From NCBI GenBank assembly GCA_963728395.1, contig CAVSJJ010000003.1, positions 682,001 through 746,000 on the forward strand: DNA of 64,000 nt, in the 5' to 3' direction. Below the pieces are notes generated by a model, which worked only from the letters and a program-made list of their open reading frames with translations, ran no database searches and was not told the origin of the DNA. This stretch comes from CAVSJJ01 sp963728395. Lineage in GTDB: Bacteria > Actinomycetota > Actinomycetes > Actinomycetales > Dermatophilaceae. Each line of letters opens with the position of its first letter. Positions within the stretch are counted from its first letter, which is position 1. The position numbers and the translations under genes were made by a program. Positions 41,473 through 50,242 of the stretch are shown one piece after another.

Positions 41473-42576
41473 TCAGGCGTCGCGCACGCCGACCTCGACG
41501 AACGGCGGCTTGGTCACCGTCGCCGGCACGGCCCGGCCCCGGACGTCGATGAGGACCTCGGTCCCGGGCGTGACGGAGCGGTCGAGGAGAGCGAGGGCGA
41601 TGCCCTGCTTGCGGGTCGGCGAGAACGTCCCCGATGTCACCTGCCCGACCGCGGCGCCGTCGGGCATCCGCACGGTGCAGTGCGGTCGCGGGATGCCGCG
41701 TCCGGTGACGAGGAGGCCGCGACTGAACCGGCCGGACTTCTCGGCCCGCTGGGCGCGCAGCGCGTCGCACCCCCAGAAGCGATCCTTGTCCCAGCCGACG
41801 GCCCACGAGGCGCCGGCCATGACCGGGCTGATGTCGAGGCTGAGGTCGTTGCCGTGGAGGGGGTAGCCCATCTCGGTGCGGAGCGTGTCGCGGGCGCCGA
41901 GCCCGGCGGGAAGGCCCCCGCGCTCGCGGACCTGCTCGAGGACGGCGTCCCACAGCGGGCCGGCGGCATCCCAGGCCGGCACGAGCTCGTAGCCACGCTC
42001 CCCGGTGTAGCCCGAGCGCAGGACCATGACAGGCAGGCCGTCCCACGTCGTCTCGACGAACGACATGTAGTCGTGGTCGGCGGGTAACCCCAGCGCCCCG
42101 AGCACCTCGTCGCTCAGCGTGCCCTGGACGGCGATGACGCCGTAGGACTCGTGGAGGTTCTCGACGCGGACCCCCTCCGGCGCCGACCCGGCGAGCATCT
42201 CGACGACCCGGGCGGTGTTGGCGGCGTTGGGGACGAGGAAGACGTCGTCCTCGGCGCGCAGGTAGGTGATGAGGTCGTCGACGACGCCGCCGTCGTCGGC
42301 GCAGCACAGCGTGTACTGCGCCTTGCCGGGGCCGATCTTGCGCAGGTCGTTGGTCAGGCAGTCGTTGACGTATGCCGCGGCCCCGGGCCCGCTGACCCGG
42401 GCCTTGCCGAGGTGCGAGACGTCGAAGACCCCGACCCGCTCACGCACGGCCGTGTGCTCGGCGATCACCCCGCCACCGGGGTACTCGATCGGCATCTCCC
42501 ACCCGCCGAAGTCGGCCATCTTGGCGCCGAGTGCGACATGGCGGTCGTGGAGGGGCGAGTGCGTGAGGGGGGCCAT
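41473..42576 (-). CDS. gcvT: glycine cleavage system aminomethyltransferase (T protein)
   Basis: Transfers the methylene group from the lipoyl-bound aminomethyl of GcvH to tetrahydrofolate. 367 residues with SPLHDRHVALGAKMADFGGWEMP at the start, VFDVSHLGKARVSG, NDLRKIGPGKAQYTL, SGYTGERGYEL and ARDTLRTEMGYPLHGND. No gcvH or gcvP in the window. TAGCCT lies 7 nt before the ATG. Confidence 0.95.
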   Translation of the reverse strand: MAPLTHSPLHDRHVALGAKMADFGGWEMPIEYPGGGVIAEHTAVRERVGVFDVSHLGKARVSGPGAAAYVNDCLTNDLRKIGPGKAQYTLCCADDGGVVDDLITYLRAEDDVFLVPNAANTARVVEMLAGSAPEGVRVENLHESYGVIAVQGTLSDEVLGALGLPADHDYMSFVETTWDGLPVMVLRSGYTGERGYELVPAWDAAGPLWDAVLEQVRERGGLPAGLGARDTLRTEMGYPLHGNDLSLDISPVMAGASWAVGWDKDRFWGCDALRAQRAEKSGRFSRGLLVTGRGIPRPHCTVRMPDGAAVGQVTSGTFSPTRKQGIALALLDRSVTPGTEVLIDVRGRAVPATVTKPPFVEVGVRDA

Positions 42577-42583
42577 GATGGGG

Positions 42584-42589
42584 AGGCTA
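42584..42589 (-). promoter_or_regulatory. leaderless -10 box TAGCCT of gcvT
   Basis: Read leftward, TAGCCT ends 7 nt before ATG 42576. Confidence 0.5.
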
Positions 42590-42605
42590 CCCGCCCTCGC
42601 TCCGT

Positions 42606-42611
42606 TAGTCT
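42606..42611 (+). promoter_or_regulatory. -10 box TAGTCT of the leucyl aminopeptidase gene
   Basis: TAGTCT lies about 32 nt before GTG 42643, leaving room for the AAGGAG ribosome site. Confidence 0.45.
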
Positions 42612-42642
42612 GCGAGCACCGCGACCCGAAGGAGACACCGAC

Positions 42643-44139
42643 GTGACCACCCTGGCCCTCACCGGCACGACCCCGGCCGACATCACCGCCGACGCCCTCG
42701 TCATCGGCACGGTGCACGGCGCGGACGGCGCAGCCCTGGCCGCCGGCCACGGGCTTCCCCGCAAGGCGGTGGCGCACCTCGAGGCGGTCCTCTCGGACCA
42801 CGAGGCGAGCGGCGACGCCGACGAGGTCCTCCGCGTCGTCTCGGTCCCCGGCGTGCGGGCGACGTCCGTCGTGCTCACCGGCCTCGGCGACGCCCCAGCG
42901 CGGGCTGCGGCATACGACCCGGCGGTGCTGCACGCAGCGGCCGGCGCGGCGCTGCGGACCCTGGCGACGAAGAAGACGGTGGCCGTCGCGCTGCCCACCG
43001 CCGACCACGAGAGCCTCGGCGCGGTCGCCGACGGCGCCTATGCCGGGTGCTACCGGTTCACCGCCCACAAGTCGTCCCGGAGCGGCACCGATCCGGCCGC
43101 GCCGGACGTCCTCGTCGCCTCCTCGGTCTCCGGCGCCGCCGCCCGCCGCGCGATCGAGCGGGCCGCGGTGCTCGGTGCCGCCCGCGACTTCGCGCGCGAC
43201 CTCGTCAACACCCCCCCGAACGCCCTCGTGCCGCAGACCTTCGTCGAGGCGGTGCGGGGCCGGGTCGCCGCCTCGTCGGGCAAGGTGGCGGTCTCCGTCC
43301 TCGACGAGAAGGCACTGCTCAAGGGCGGCTTCGGCGGCATCGTCGGCGTCGGCCAGGGCTCGGCCAACCCGCCCCGCATCGTGACGATGAGCTACCAGCC
43401 GGCCCGGGCCAAGACGACCATCGCGCTCGTCGGCAAGGGCATCACCTTCGACTCCGGGGGCCTGTGCATCAAGCCGCCGACGTCGATGCTGACGATGAAG
43501 TCGGACATGGCGGGCGCGGCCGCGGTGGCCGCGGCGGTCCTCGCCGCGGCCGAGCTCAAGCTGCCCGTCGCCGTCACGGGCTACCTCTGCCTCGCCGAGA
43601 ACATGCCGAGCGGCACCGCGCAACGGCCGGGCGACGTCGTGACGATGCGCAACGGCACGACGGTCGAGATCATCGACACCGATGCCGAGGGACGGATGGT
43701 CCTCGGCGACGGCATCTGCCTCGCGACGGAGGCGGCCCCGGACGCCATCGTCGACATCGCGACCCTGACCGGAGCGCAGATGGTCGCCCTCGGCCCCCTC
43801 GTCGCCGGCGTCATGGCCCACGACGACGGATTCCGTGAGGAGCTGACGGCGGCCGCGGGCCGCGCGGGCGAGGCCGCGTGGCCGATGCCGCTGCCCGCGT
43901 CGCTGCGCACGGGCCTGGACTCGACCGTCGCCGACATCGCCCACAAGGCGGAGCGGTGGGGCGGGATGCTCACCGCCGGCCTCTTCCTCGGCACCTTCGT
44001 CGGCGAGGGAATCCCGTGGGCACACCTCGACATCGCGGGTCCGTCCTTCAATGAGAAGTCCGCCCACGGGGCGACGCCCAAGGGCGGCACCGGCTACGGC
44101 GTCGCGACCCTCCTCGCGCTCATCGAGGGCCGCGGCTGA
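42643..44139 (+). CDS. pepA: leucyl aminopeptidase (M17)
   Basis: A di-metal aminopeptidase, usually hexameric and cytoplasmic. 498 residues: N-terminal macro-like domain, then the catalytic domain with VGKGITFDSGGLCIKP (metal Lys/Asp), IDTDAEGRMVLGDG (the NTDAEGRL-type signature, with Asp in place of the first Asn) and the C-terminal KGGTGYGVATLL. AAGGAG lies 8 nt before the GTG. Called pepB in mycobacteria. Confidence 0.94.
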   Translation: MTTLALTGTTPADITADALVIGTVHGADGAALAAGHGLPRKAVAHLEAVLSDHEASGDADEVLRVVSVPGVRATSVVLTGLGDAPARAAAYDPAVLHAAAGAALRTLATKKTVAVALPTADHESLGAVADGAYAGCYRFTAHKSSRSGTDPAAPDVLVASSVSGAAARRAIERAAVLGAARDFARDLVNTPPNALVPQTFVEAVRGRVAASSGKVAVSVLDEKALLKGGFGGIVGVGQGSANPPRIVTMSYQPARAKTTIALVGKGITFDSGGLCIKPPTSMLTMKSDMAGAAAVAAAVLAAAELKLPVAVTGYLCLAENMPSGTAQRPGDVVTMRNGTTVEIIDTDAEGRMVLGDGICLATEAAPDAIVDIATLTGAQMVALGPLVAGVMAHDDGFREELTAAAGRAGEAAWPMPLPASLRTGLDSTVADIAHKAERWGGMLTAGLFLGTFVGEGIPWAHLDIAGPSFNEKSAHGATPKGGTGYGVATLLALIEGRG

Positions 44140-44189
44140 CCCGGACGCGGCGGCCGGCCTGTCCCCAGGCGATCGGCCGGCCTGTGCGG

Positions 44190-44516
44190 TCAGTCCTCCC
44201 GCCGTTGGCGGGAGGTCCACTCCCGCATCCGCGCCGGGTAGCCGGTGAGGTTGACGTCGTAGACAGGGATGCCGAGCGCGCGCGCGACGTCGAAGGCGGA
44301 CTGTCGGTCGGGCAGCGCCCGCCGGGTCCACTCCCCGTCGAAGGCGATGAGGATGACGGTCGTCGCGGTCACCCGGGTGGCCGGCTCGATGTAGGCCTCG
44401 ACACCGCGGCGGCTCGCGACGAACTCGGCGAGGTGGGTCCGCGCCGCATCGACGTCCGAGCGGGTCATCTCTCCCCCCGGAGAGGCTCCTCGGGCCGAGC
44501 GACGGAACCACGACAT
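44190..44516 (-). CDS. conserved hypothetical protein next to the E2 gene
   Basis: A 108-residue protein with a mixed alpha/beta pattern: VTATTVILIAFDGEWTRRALPD, SAFDVARALGIPVYDVNLTGYPARM. Function unknown. TAGGGT lies 6 nt before the ATG. Its 3' end contains a strong hairpin shared as terminator with convergent pepA. Confidence 0.75.
   Translation of the reverse strand: MSWFRRSARGASPGGEMTRSDVDAARTHLAEFVASRRGVEAYIEPATRVTATTVILIAFDGEWTRRALPDRQSAFDVARALGIPVYDVNLTGYPARMREWTSRQRRED
44195..44215. terminator. 9-bp hairpin CCTCCCGCC/GGCGGGAGG
   Basis: CCTCCCGCC, loop GTT, GGCGGGAGG. It overlaps the last codons of the leftward gene and lies 55 nt after the pepA stop. It has the same CCCGCC/GGCGGG core as 2833-2851. 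Confidence 0.6.
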
Positions 44517-44522
44517 GCCTCA

Positions 44523-44528
44523 ACCCTA
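44523..44528 (-). promoter_or_regulatory. leaderless -10 box TAGGGT
   Basis: Read leftward, TAGGGT ends 6 nt before ATG 44516. Confidence 0.5.
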
Positions 44529-44644
44529 GGGGGTGTGGCTGGGCCCTCCCTGACCCGGCGTACGGTCGTGACCGGCACCGGTGGGTAGGACAATGACAAG
44601 ATGCTGTCAGCGGCCGTCCCGGATCGTCGAGGGCGACCCGCAAC

Positions 44645-44650
44645 TACGAT
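44645..44650 (+). promoter_or_regulatory. -10 box TACGAT of sucB
   Basis: TACGAT lies 36 nt before the sucB ATG, followed by AGAAGGAG. No good -35 was found. Confidence 0.4.
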
Positions 44651-44686
44651 GGGCCGACGGCTACCTCGAGAAGGAGAACGCAGACC

Positions 44687-46651
44687 ATGTCTGAACGCGT
44701 GACCATGCCCGCCCTGGGCGAGTCCGTGACCGAAGGCACTGTGACCCGGTGGCTCAAGAGCGTGGGTGACCGCGTCGAGGTCGACGAGCCACTTCTCGAG
44801 GTCTCGACCGACAAGGTCGACACCGAGATCCCCTCGCCCGTCGCGGGCACCCTTCAGGAGATCCTCGTCCAGGAGGACGACACCGTTCCGGTCGGCGCCG
44901 ACCTCGCCGTCATCGGTGACGGCGCGGAGTCGAGCGGGTCCGACGGCGGCTCCGACGGCGCCTCCGAGACCTCGAGCGAGCCCCCGGCCGGCGGATCGGC
45001 GCCCGCCGCCCCCGCGCAGGCCGATGCCGAGCCCGAGGCCGGTGAGCCGGTCCAGCAGCAGCAGGCGGAGCCGGAGCCGGCGGCCGAGAGCACCCCGGCG
45101 TCCGAGCCCGAGCCCAGCGAACCGGCCTCGTCCTCGTCCGGGTCCGGCGAGGGCACGACGGTGAGCATGCCCGCCCTCGGCGAGTCGGTCACCGAGGGCA
45201 CGGTGACCCGGTGGCTCAAGAGCGTCGGTGACACCGTCGAGGTCGACGAGCCACTCCTCGAGGTCTCGACCGACAAGGTCGACACCGAGATCCCCTCCCC
45301 CGTCGCGGGGACGCTGAGCTCGATCCTCGTCCAGGAGGACGAGACGGTCCCGGTCGGTGCCGACCTCGCCGTCGTCGGCGGGGCCGCCCAGGGTGGGGAC
45401 TCCGGTGGCGCTGCCGAGTCCGCGGACACCTCCGAGCAGTCCCCCACCGAGTCCGACGCCGCGTCGGAGCGGCCCAGCGAGCCCGGCCAGTCACCATCCG
45501 ACGAGGGGTCCGGGGCTCAGGCGTCCCAGGACGAGCCCTCGGCACCCGAGCCGAAGGCCGAGTCGGCATCCGAGCCGAAGGCCGAGTCGGCACCCGAGCC
45601 GAAGGCCGAGTCGGCATCGGAGCCGACGCCGGACCAGAGTTCGGACGCCGGGTCGGACAAGCCGCCGGCGCCCACTCCGGCGACCGATGTCCCGGACGCC
45701 TCCGCCTACGTCACGCCGCTCGTGCGCAAGATCGCCTCCGACAACGACATCGACCTCGCGACGGTGACCGGCACCGGTGTCGGCGGCCGGGTCCGCAAGC
45801 AGGACGTCCTCGCCGTCGTCGAGGAGCGCAAGAAGGCGGCCGAGAAGCCCGCCGAGCCGGCCCAGGCCCCGCAGCAGGCCCCCGCGTCGGCGGAGAAGCC
45901 GGCGGCCCAGGCGGCTTCGGCCGAGGACGGCCGCAAGCGTGGCACGACCGAGAAGATGACCCGGCTGCGCCGGATGATCGCCCAGCGCATGGTGCAGTCC
46001 CTCCAGGTCTCGGCGCAGCTGACGACGGTCGTCGAGGTCGACGTCACGAAGATTTCCCGGCTTCGGGCCCGCGCCAAGGACGAGTTCGAGAAGCGCGAGG
46101 GCGTCAAGCTCAGCTTCCTGCCGTTCTTCGCGCTCGCCGCCGTCGAGGCGCTCAAGGCGCACCCGAGCGTCAACGCGAGCATCGACGACGACGAGGTGAC
46201 CTACCACGGCGTCGAGCACCTCGGGATGGCCGTCGACACCCCGAAGGGGCTGATCGTCCCGGTCATCAAGAACGCCGGTGACCTCAGCATCGCCGGCCTC
46301 GCCAAGGGCATCGCCGACCTCGCCGAGCGGACCCGGACCAACAAGATCGGTCCGGACGAGCTGTCCGGCGGGACGTTCACCATCACGAACACCGGAAGCC
46401 GCGGTGCGCTGTTCGACACGCCGATCATCAACCAGCCGCAGGTCGCCATCCTCGGCACGGGTGCGGTCGTCAAGCGCCCCGTCGTCGTCACCGACCGGGA
46501 CGGCGGCGAGACGATCGCGATCCGCGCGATGGTCTACCTGGCGCTGTCCTACGACCACCGGATCGTCGACGGCGCCGATGCGGCTCGGTTCCTCACGACG
46601 ATGAAGAACCGCCTCGAGGAAGGGGCCTTCGAGGCCTCGCTCGGCCTGTGA
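44687..46651 (+). CDS. sucB: 2-oxo acid dehydrogenase E2 subunit, dihydrolipoamide acyltransferase
   Basis: Core acyltransferase of the pyruvate/2-oxoglutarate dehydrogenase system (actinobacterial SucB/DlaT). 654 residues. Two nearly identical lipoyl domains each carry STDKVDTEIPSPVAG, with lipoyl lysines at K43 and K197. Long Ala/Glu/Pro linkers follow, the second containing a tandem EPKAESA repeat. The subunit-binding domain (VTPLVRKIASDNDID) starts near 341. The catalytic domain holds SYDHRIVDGADAARF (His about 624). AAGGAG precedes the ATG. lipB and lipA downstream supply the cofactor. Confidence 0.95.
   Translation: MSERVTMPALGESVTEGTVTRWLKSVGDRVEVDEPLLEVSTDKVDTEIPSPVAGTLQEILVQEDDTVPVGADLAVIGDGAESSGSDGGSDGASETSSEPPAGGSAPAAPAQADAEPEAGEPVQQQQAEPEPAAESTPASEPEPSEPASSSSGSGEGTTVSMPALGESVTEGTVTRWLKSVGDTVEVDEPLLEVSTDKVDTEIPSPVAGTLSSILVQEDETVPVGADLAVVGGAAQGGDSGGAAESADTSEQSPTESDAASERPSEPGQSPSDEGSGAQASQDEPSAPEPKAESASEPKAESAPEPKAESASEPTPDQSSDAGSDKPPAPTPATDVPDASAYVTPLVRKIASDNDIDLATVTGTGVGGRVRKQDVLAVVEERKKAAEKPAEPAQAPQQAPASAEKPAAQAASAEDGRKRGTTEKMTRLRRMIAQRMVQSLQVSAQLTTVVEVDVTKISRLRARAKDEFEKREGVKLSFLPFFALAAVEALKAHPSVNASIDDDEVTYHGVEHLGMAVDTPKGLIVPVIKNAGDLSIAGLAKGIADLAERTRTNKIGPDELSGGTFTITNTGSRGALFDTPIINQPQVAILGTGAVVKRPVVVTDRDGGETIAIRAMVYLALSYDHRIVDGADAARFLTTMKNRLEEGAFEASLGL
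45546..45617. repeat. three 24-bp tandem units in the sucB linker
   Basis: Three units (45546-45569, 45570-45593, 45594-45617) differ only at the last base and encode an EPKAESA(S/P) linker. Confidence 0.85.
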
Positions 46652-46673
46652 GTTCCCGCCCGGGAGGAGAGGC

Positions 46674-47573
46674 ATGAGCCATCGCGTCGCCGTCACCGGA
46701 AGCTCGGGGCTCATCGGGACCGCCCTCGTGGCCCACCTGAAGGCACGCGGCGACGAGGTGGTCCGGCTCGTCCGGCATACGCCCGAGGGTCCGGACGAGG
46801 TGCGGTGGGACCCGGCGTCCCGCCACCTCGACCCGGCCACCCTCGACGGCGTCACCGCTGTCGTCAACCTCGCCGGGGCGGGTCTCGGGGACCACCGGTG
46901 GACCCCGGGCTACAAGGGCGAGATCCTCACCTCGCGCACCGACTCGACCCACGCGGTCGCGACGGCGGTGGCCGAGCACGCGCCGGGCATCCGGCTCGTC
47001 AGCGGATCGGCCGTCGGCTACTACGGCGACCGGGGCGACGAGGAGCTGACCGAGGCCAGCGCCGCCGGCACCGGGTTCCTCACCGACGTCGTCCTCGCCT
47101 GGGAGGCCTCGGCCGAGCCGGCCGAGCGGGCCGGGGCGTCGGTCGCGACGATCCGCACCGGGATCGTCCTCGCCAACGGCGGGGCCCTCGAGCCCCTCCT
47201 GCGCCTGGCCCGGCTCGGCCTGGCGGGACCGCTCGGCTCCGGCCGCCAGTTCTGGCCGTGGATCACCCTCGAGGACGAGGTCCGGGGCATTGCCCACCTC
47301 ATCGACTCCCCGGACGTCGTCGGCCCGGTCAACCTGTGCGGCCCGGAGCCGGCCCGCCAGAGGGACATCGCCCGGGCCCTCGGGGACGCCGTCGGCCGGT
47401 CCGCCGTCCTTCCCGCACCCGGCTTCGCGCTGCGGGCGGTCGTCGGCGAGTTCGCCGGCGACATCCTGTCCAGCCAGCGGGTCGTCGGCCGGGTGCTCCG
47501 GGACAGCGGCTTCGAGCACACCCACCAGACGCTCGCCGGGGCGATGGCCTGGGTTCTCGACCAGGCCTCCTGA
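46674..47573 (+). CDS. TIGR01777-family NAD-dependent epimerase-like protein
   Basis: A 299-residue extended SDR protein, function unknown. Nucleotide motif VTGSSGLIGTAL near 7-18, VNLAGAGLGDHRWTPGYKGEI near 64-84, SGSAVGYYGDRGDEELTE with the YxxxK region altered, and a C-terminal DUF1731 segment (VVGEFAGDILSSQRVVGRVL). GGGAGGAGA lies just upstream of the ATG. It follows sucB by 22 nt, as mycobacterial Rv2216 follows Rv2215. Confidence 0.9.
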   Translation: MSHRVAVTGSSGLIGTALVAHLKARGDEVVRLVRHTPEGPDEVRWDPASRHLDPATLDGVTAVVNLAGAGLGDHRWTPGYKGEILTSRTDSTHAVATAVAEHAPGIRLVSGSAVGYYGDRGDEELTEASAAGTGFLTDVVLAWEASAEPAERAGASVATIRTGIVLANGGALEPLLRLARLGLAGPLGSGRQFWPWITLEDEVRGIAHLIDSPDVVGPVNLCGPEPARQRDIARALGDAVGRSAVLPAPGFALRAVVGEFAGDILSSQRVVGRVLRDSGFEHTHQTLAGAMAWVLDQAS

Positions 47574-47595
47574 GCAACTTCTCGCCACGGACCGC

Positions 47596-49296
47596 TCACC
47601 GCGCGGCGGCGACCGCGCCGACCCGCCATCCCGCGCCGGTCCACACGAGGTCGACGAGGGCGGGCGGTCCGGTCTTGCGTGGCCGGGCCCGGTCCGGCCC
47701 GTCGCCCTCGATGACGTATGCCGTCGTGTCGACGCGGGCCCGCAGCCGTGCCGTCCTCGGGCCGGCCCGCACCGACATGGCGCTCACGACGACGTGGCGC
47801 AGCCCGCGGTAGCGCAGGCCGGCCCGCTGGACCTCGGCGAGGAGCGCCATGTCGCGGGTCAACGCCGCCGATCCGGGCGCATCGACCTCGCCGAGTCCGG
47901 CAGCCCGACCGGCCCGCCAGGCGGCCGCGCGACGCTCCAGGAGGATGTCGAGCAGGCCGACCGGGTACCTCCGCGGCGCTGCCGGGTCGCCCACGAGCGC
48001 CTCGTCCACCGCCGGGCGAGCCTGCGTGGCGCCGGTCGCATCGGCCTCTATCGGCCGCGAGCGCGGCGACGTGGCCGGAGTCGCTGCCCGCGGCCCGGCC
48101 GGCCCCGCGGCGGACCCGAGCGGGTGCGCCGCGGCGGGCTCCCGGCGCGCGAGGACCGCCGACGTGGCCAGCGCCCCGGCGAGCAGGATTGCGGCCGAGC
48201 CGACCGCGGTGAGGACCCGGCGGGCCGAGGCACGCCCGGCCACGGCGTGCCGGCCGACCGGCCGGGACGGCGCCCGGTTCGGGGTCCGCCGACGACGCGC
48301 GCGCGCCGGGCGGGAGAGTGGCCGCAGCCGGCGTCGCTGGGCGGGCGCGATGCTGGCCGCCTCCCGGATCCGGTGGGTCAGCTCGCTCAGCTCGTCGCCC
48401 GGCGCGAGCAGCGGGAGCGGCTGCGCGGGCGCGGCGTCGAAGACGGCGACGGCCAGCGCGTCGGCCTCCGGGCGGTCGGCGGGGTCCTGCGCGAGGCAGG
48501 ACTCGACGAGCCCGGCGAGGACGGCATACCGGGGGTCCAGCCGAGCCGGCTCTCCGGCGACGCAGGCACCCTCCCGCAGCAAGGCATCGACGAGGCGCCC
48601 CCGCCACGGCGCCGGGTCCGGTGCCGTGCCCGTGAGGCAGAACCACCCCACCGCGCCGAGGGAGAAGACGTCGGATGCCGGGTCGGGCGCACCTCCGGCG
48701 AGGACCTCGGGCGCGACGAAGCCATTCGTTCCACGGGCCTCGGCCACCGGTTCGCCGACGAGGAGCGAGGTCCCGAGGTCCCCGACGAGTGGCCGTCCCG
48801 AGCGGCTCAGCAGGATGTTTCCGGGTGAGAGGTCACCGTGGACGACCCCGGCGAGATGCAGCCGTCCGATGGCGGAGGCGATGGGGGTCAGGACCGTCAC
48901 CGTCTCGCCCGGAGTGAGGTGGCCGCGCGCCCGGACCGCGGCCCCCAGCGAGCCACCGGCCGCGTGGTCGAGGACGAGGACGGTCTGCCCGGAGGGGATC
49001 TCGAGGGCGTCATGGAGCCGGACGAGGTGCTCGTCGGCGAGCCGGCCGAGCACCGACACCTCCCGGGCGGCCTCCGCGGCCGCGCCCGCCCGCGCGCCGT
49101 GCAGCACCTTGAGGGCGACGAGGAGACCGTCGCGCTCGCGGACCGCCGACCAGACGGTCCCGCTGGCCCCGGCGCCGAGCCGGTCTCCGACCTCGAAGCC
49201 CGGAACGGGCGGCGCGATGTCGCCAGCCCGCACCGCGAAGCGTGGTGCCCCGCCCGTCCGGGTCCCGCCCTCCCGGGTCCATCCGTCCGTCGTCAT
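47596..49296 (-). CDS. divergent membrane Ser/Thr kinase-like protein
   Basis: A 566-residue kinase-like protein. The N-lobe has LGAGASGTVWSA and the ATP lysine in LVALKVLHG. The catalytic loop is HGDLSPGNILL (HRD replaced by HGD), the metal motif is GDLGTSLL (DFG replaced by DLG), and APEV is present. A basic segment and one membrane helix (LTAVGSAAILLAGALATSAVLA) follow, then an extracytoplasmic domain of about 170 residues. Activity is uncertain. ATG 49296 is preferred; ATG 49314 adds six residues. Divergent from the S51 peptidase. Confidence 0.83.
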   Translation of the reverse strand: MTTDGWTREGGTRTGGAPRFAVRAGDIAPPVPGFEVGDRLGAGASGTVWSAVRERDGLLVALKVLHGARAGAAAEAAREVSVLGRLADEHLVRLHDALEIPSGQTVLVLDHAAGGSLGAAVRARGHLTPGETVTVLTPIASAIGRLHLAGVVHGDLSPGNILLSRSGRPLVGDLGTSLLVGEPVAEARGTNGFVAPEVLAGGAPDPASDVFSLGAVGWFCLTGTAPDPAPWRGRLVDALLREGACVAGEPARLDPRYAVLAGLVESCLAQDPADRPEADALAVAVFDAAPAQPLPLLAPGDELSELTHRIREAASIAPAQRRRLRPLSRPARARRRRTPNRAPSRPVGRHAVAGRASARRVLTAVGSAAILLAGALATSAVLARREPAAAHPLGSAAGPAGPRAATPATSPRSRPIEADATGATQARPAVDEALVGDPAAPRRYPVGLLDILLERRAAAWRAGRAAGLGEVDAPGSAALTRDMALLAEVQRAGLRYRGLRHVVVSAMSVRAGPRTARLRARVDTTAYVIEGDGPDRARPRKTGPPALVDLVWTGAGWRVGAVAAAR

Positions 49297-49386
49297 GGCG
49301 CCACTGTCGTCCATCCCGGCGAACGGGCCGCGCGGTTGTCCACAGGCCCCCGCCCGGCCCGCGCTCGCGCTCGCGCAACCCCGCCG

Positions 49387-49392
49387 TAGGGT
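49387..49392 (+). promoter_or_regulatory. leaderless -10 box TAGGGT of the S51 peptidase gene
   Basis: TAGGGT ends 7 nt before ATG 49400. Confidence 0.5.
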
Positions 49393-49399
49393 GGGCCGC

Positions 49400-50134
49400 A
49401 TGCCCGCCGACGCCCCGACCATCTGCGCCACGTCCGGTGGCTACCGTTTCGGCAGCCGGACCCGCCTCGAGTTCGACGCGCTCGTCCACCATGCCGTCGA
49501 GCTGTCCGGCGTCACCGGCCGAGCCCCTCGGCTGACCTTCGTCGGCACGGCGTCCGGTGACCAGCGGAACGTCAACGACGACATGCACCAGGCCGGCCGG
49601 GTCGCGGGCATCGACGTGACGAGCCTGGACCTGTTCCCCATGCCCAACCTCGAGGACATCGAGGGCCATCTCCGCGACCAGGACGTCGTCTGGGTCCAGG
49701 GCGGCTCGGTCGCGAACCTGCTCGCCGTCTGGGGCGTCCACGACCTCGGCCCGGTCCTGCGTCGGGCCTGGGAGGCCGGCGTCGTCCTCTCGGGCGTCTC
49801 GGCCGGGTCGATCTGCTGGTACGTCGGGGGGACGACCGACTCCTTCGGTCCCGAGCTGCGCGCCGTGACGAACGGCCTGGGCTTGCTCCCCTACGGCAAC
49901 GGCGTGCACTACGACAGCGAGTCCCGGCGGCGCCCCCTCGTCCGGTCGCTCGTCGCGGACGGGACGCTCCCCGAGACGCACTGCACCGACGACGGGGTCG
50001 GTCTCGTCTACCGCGGCACGACCCTCGTCGAGGCGGTGGCCGAGGCCGACGGCAAGGGCGCCTATGTCGTCCGCCGCGACGGTGACGCCGCCGCCGAGGA
50101 GCGCCTCGAGCCGCGGCGGCTGCCGACCCCCTGA
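49400..50134 (+). CDS. peptidase E-like protein (S51 family)
   Basis: A 244-residue protein with the S51 serine-peptidase fold. The nucleophile Ser is in LSGVSAGSICWY (about 131-142). The preceding strand has VVWVQGGSVANLLAVW, and the segment EPxTHCTDDG-like ETHCTDDGVGLVY follows. S51 enzymes cleave Asp-X dipeptides or, in cyanobacteria, cyanophycin; which applies here is not known. No signal peptide. Confidence 0.86.
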   Translation: MPADAPTICATSGGYRFGSRTRLEFDALVHHAVELSGVTGRAPRLTFVGTASGDQRNVNDDMHQAGRVAGIDVTSLDLFPMPNLEDIEGHLRDQDVVWVQGGSVANLLAVWGVHDLGPVLRRAWEAGVVLSGVSAGSICWYVGGTTDSFGPELRAVTNGLGLLPYGNGVHYDSESRRRPLVRSLVADGTLPETHCTDDGVGLVYRGTTLVEAVAEADGKGAYVVRRDGDAAAEERLEPRRLPTP

Positions 50135-50161
50135 CACCAGAGACGGACAGGTTCCTGCCGG

Positions 50162-50185
50162 ACGGGGGTGTTGCAACACCCCCGT
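50162..50185. terminator. 24-bp perfect palindrome after the S51 gene
   Basis: ACGGGGGTGTTG followed directly by its complement (50162-50185). As RNA it forms a 9-bp stem with a TTGCAA loop between convergent genes. Confidence 0.55.
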
Positions 50186-50195
50186 TCCGCAGCAC

Positions 50196-50211
50196 CCTCT
50201 GCTAGCAGAGG
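50196..50211. terminator. 16-bp perfect palindrome
   Basis: CCTCTGCTAGCAGAGG, 10 nt after the previous palindrome and 32 nt before the MMPL stop. It may be a second terminator or an operator. Confidence 0.45.
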
Positions 50212-50242
50212 TTCGGGCAGGGACGGGTGGGGGCCGCAGGGG

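Noticed and set aside
44148..44185. Direct repeat of GGCCGGCCTGT after pepA
   Set aside because: Only two copies of a GC-rich word in a GC-rich gap; no function can be argued.
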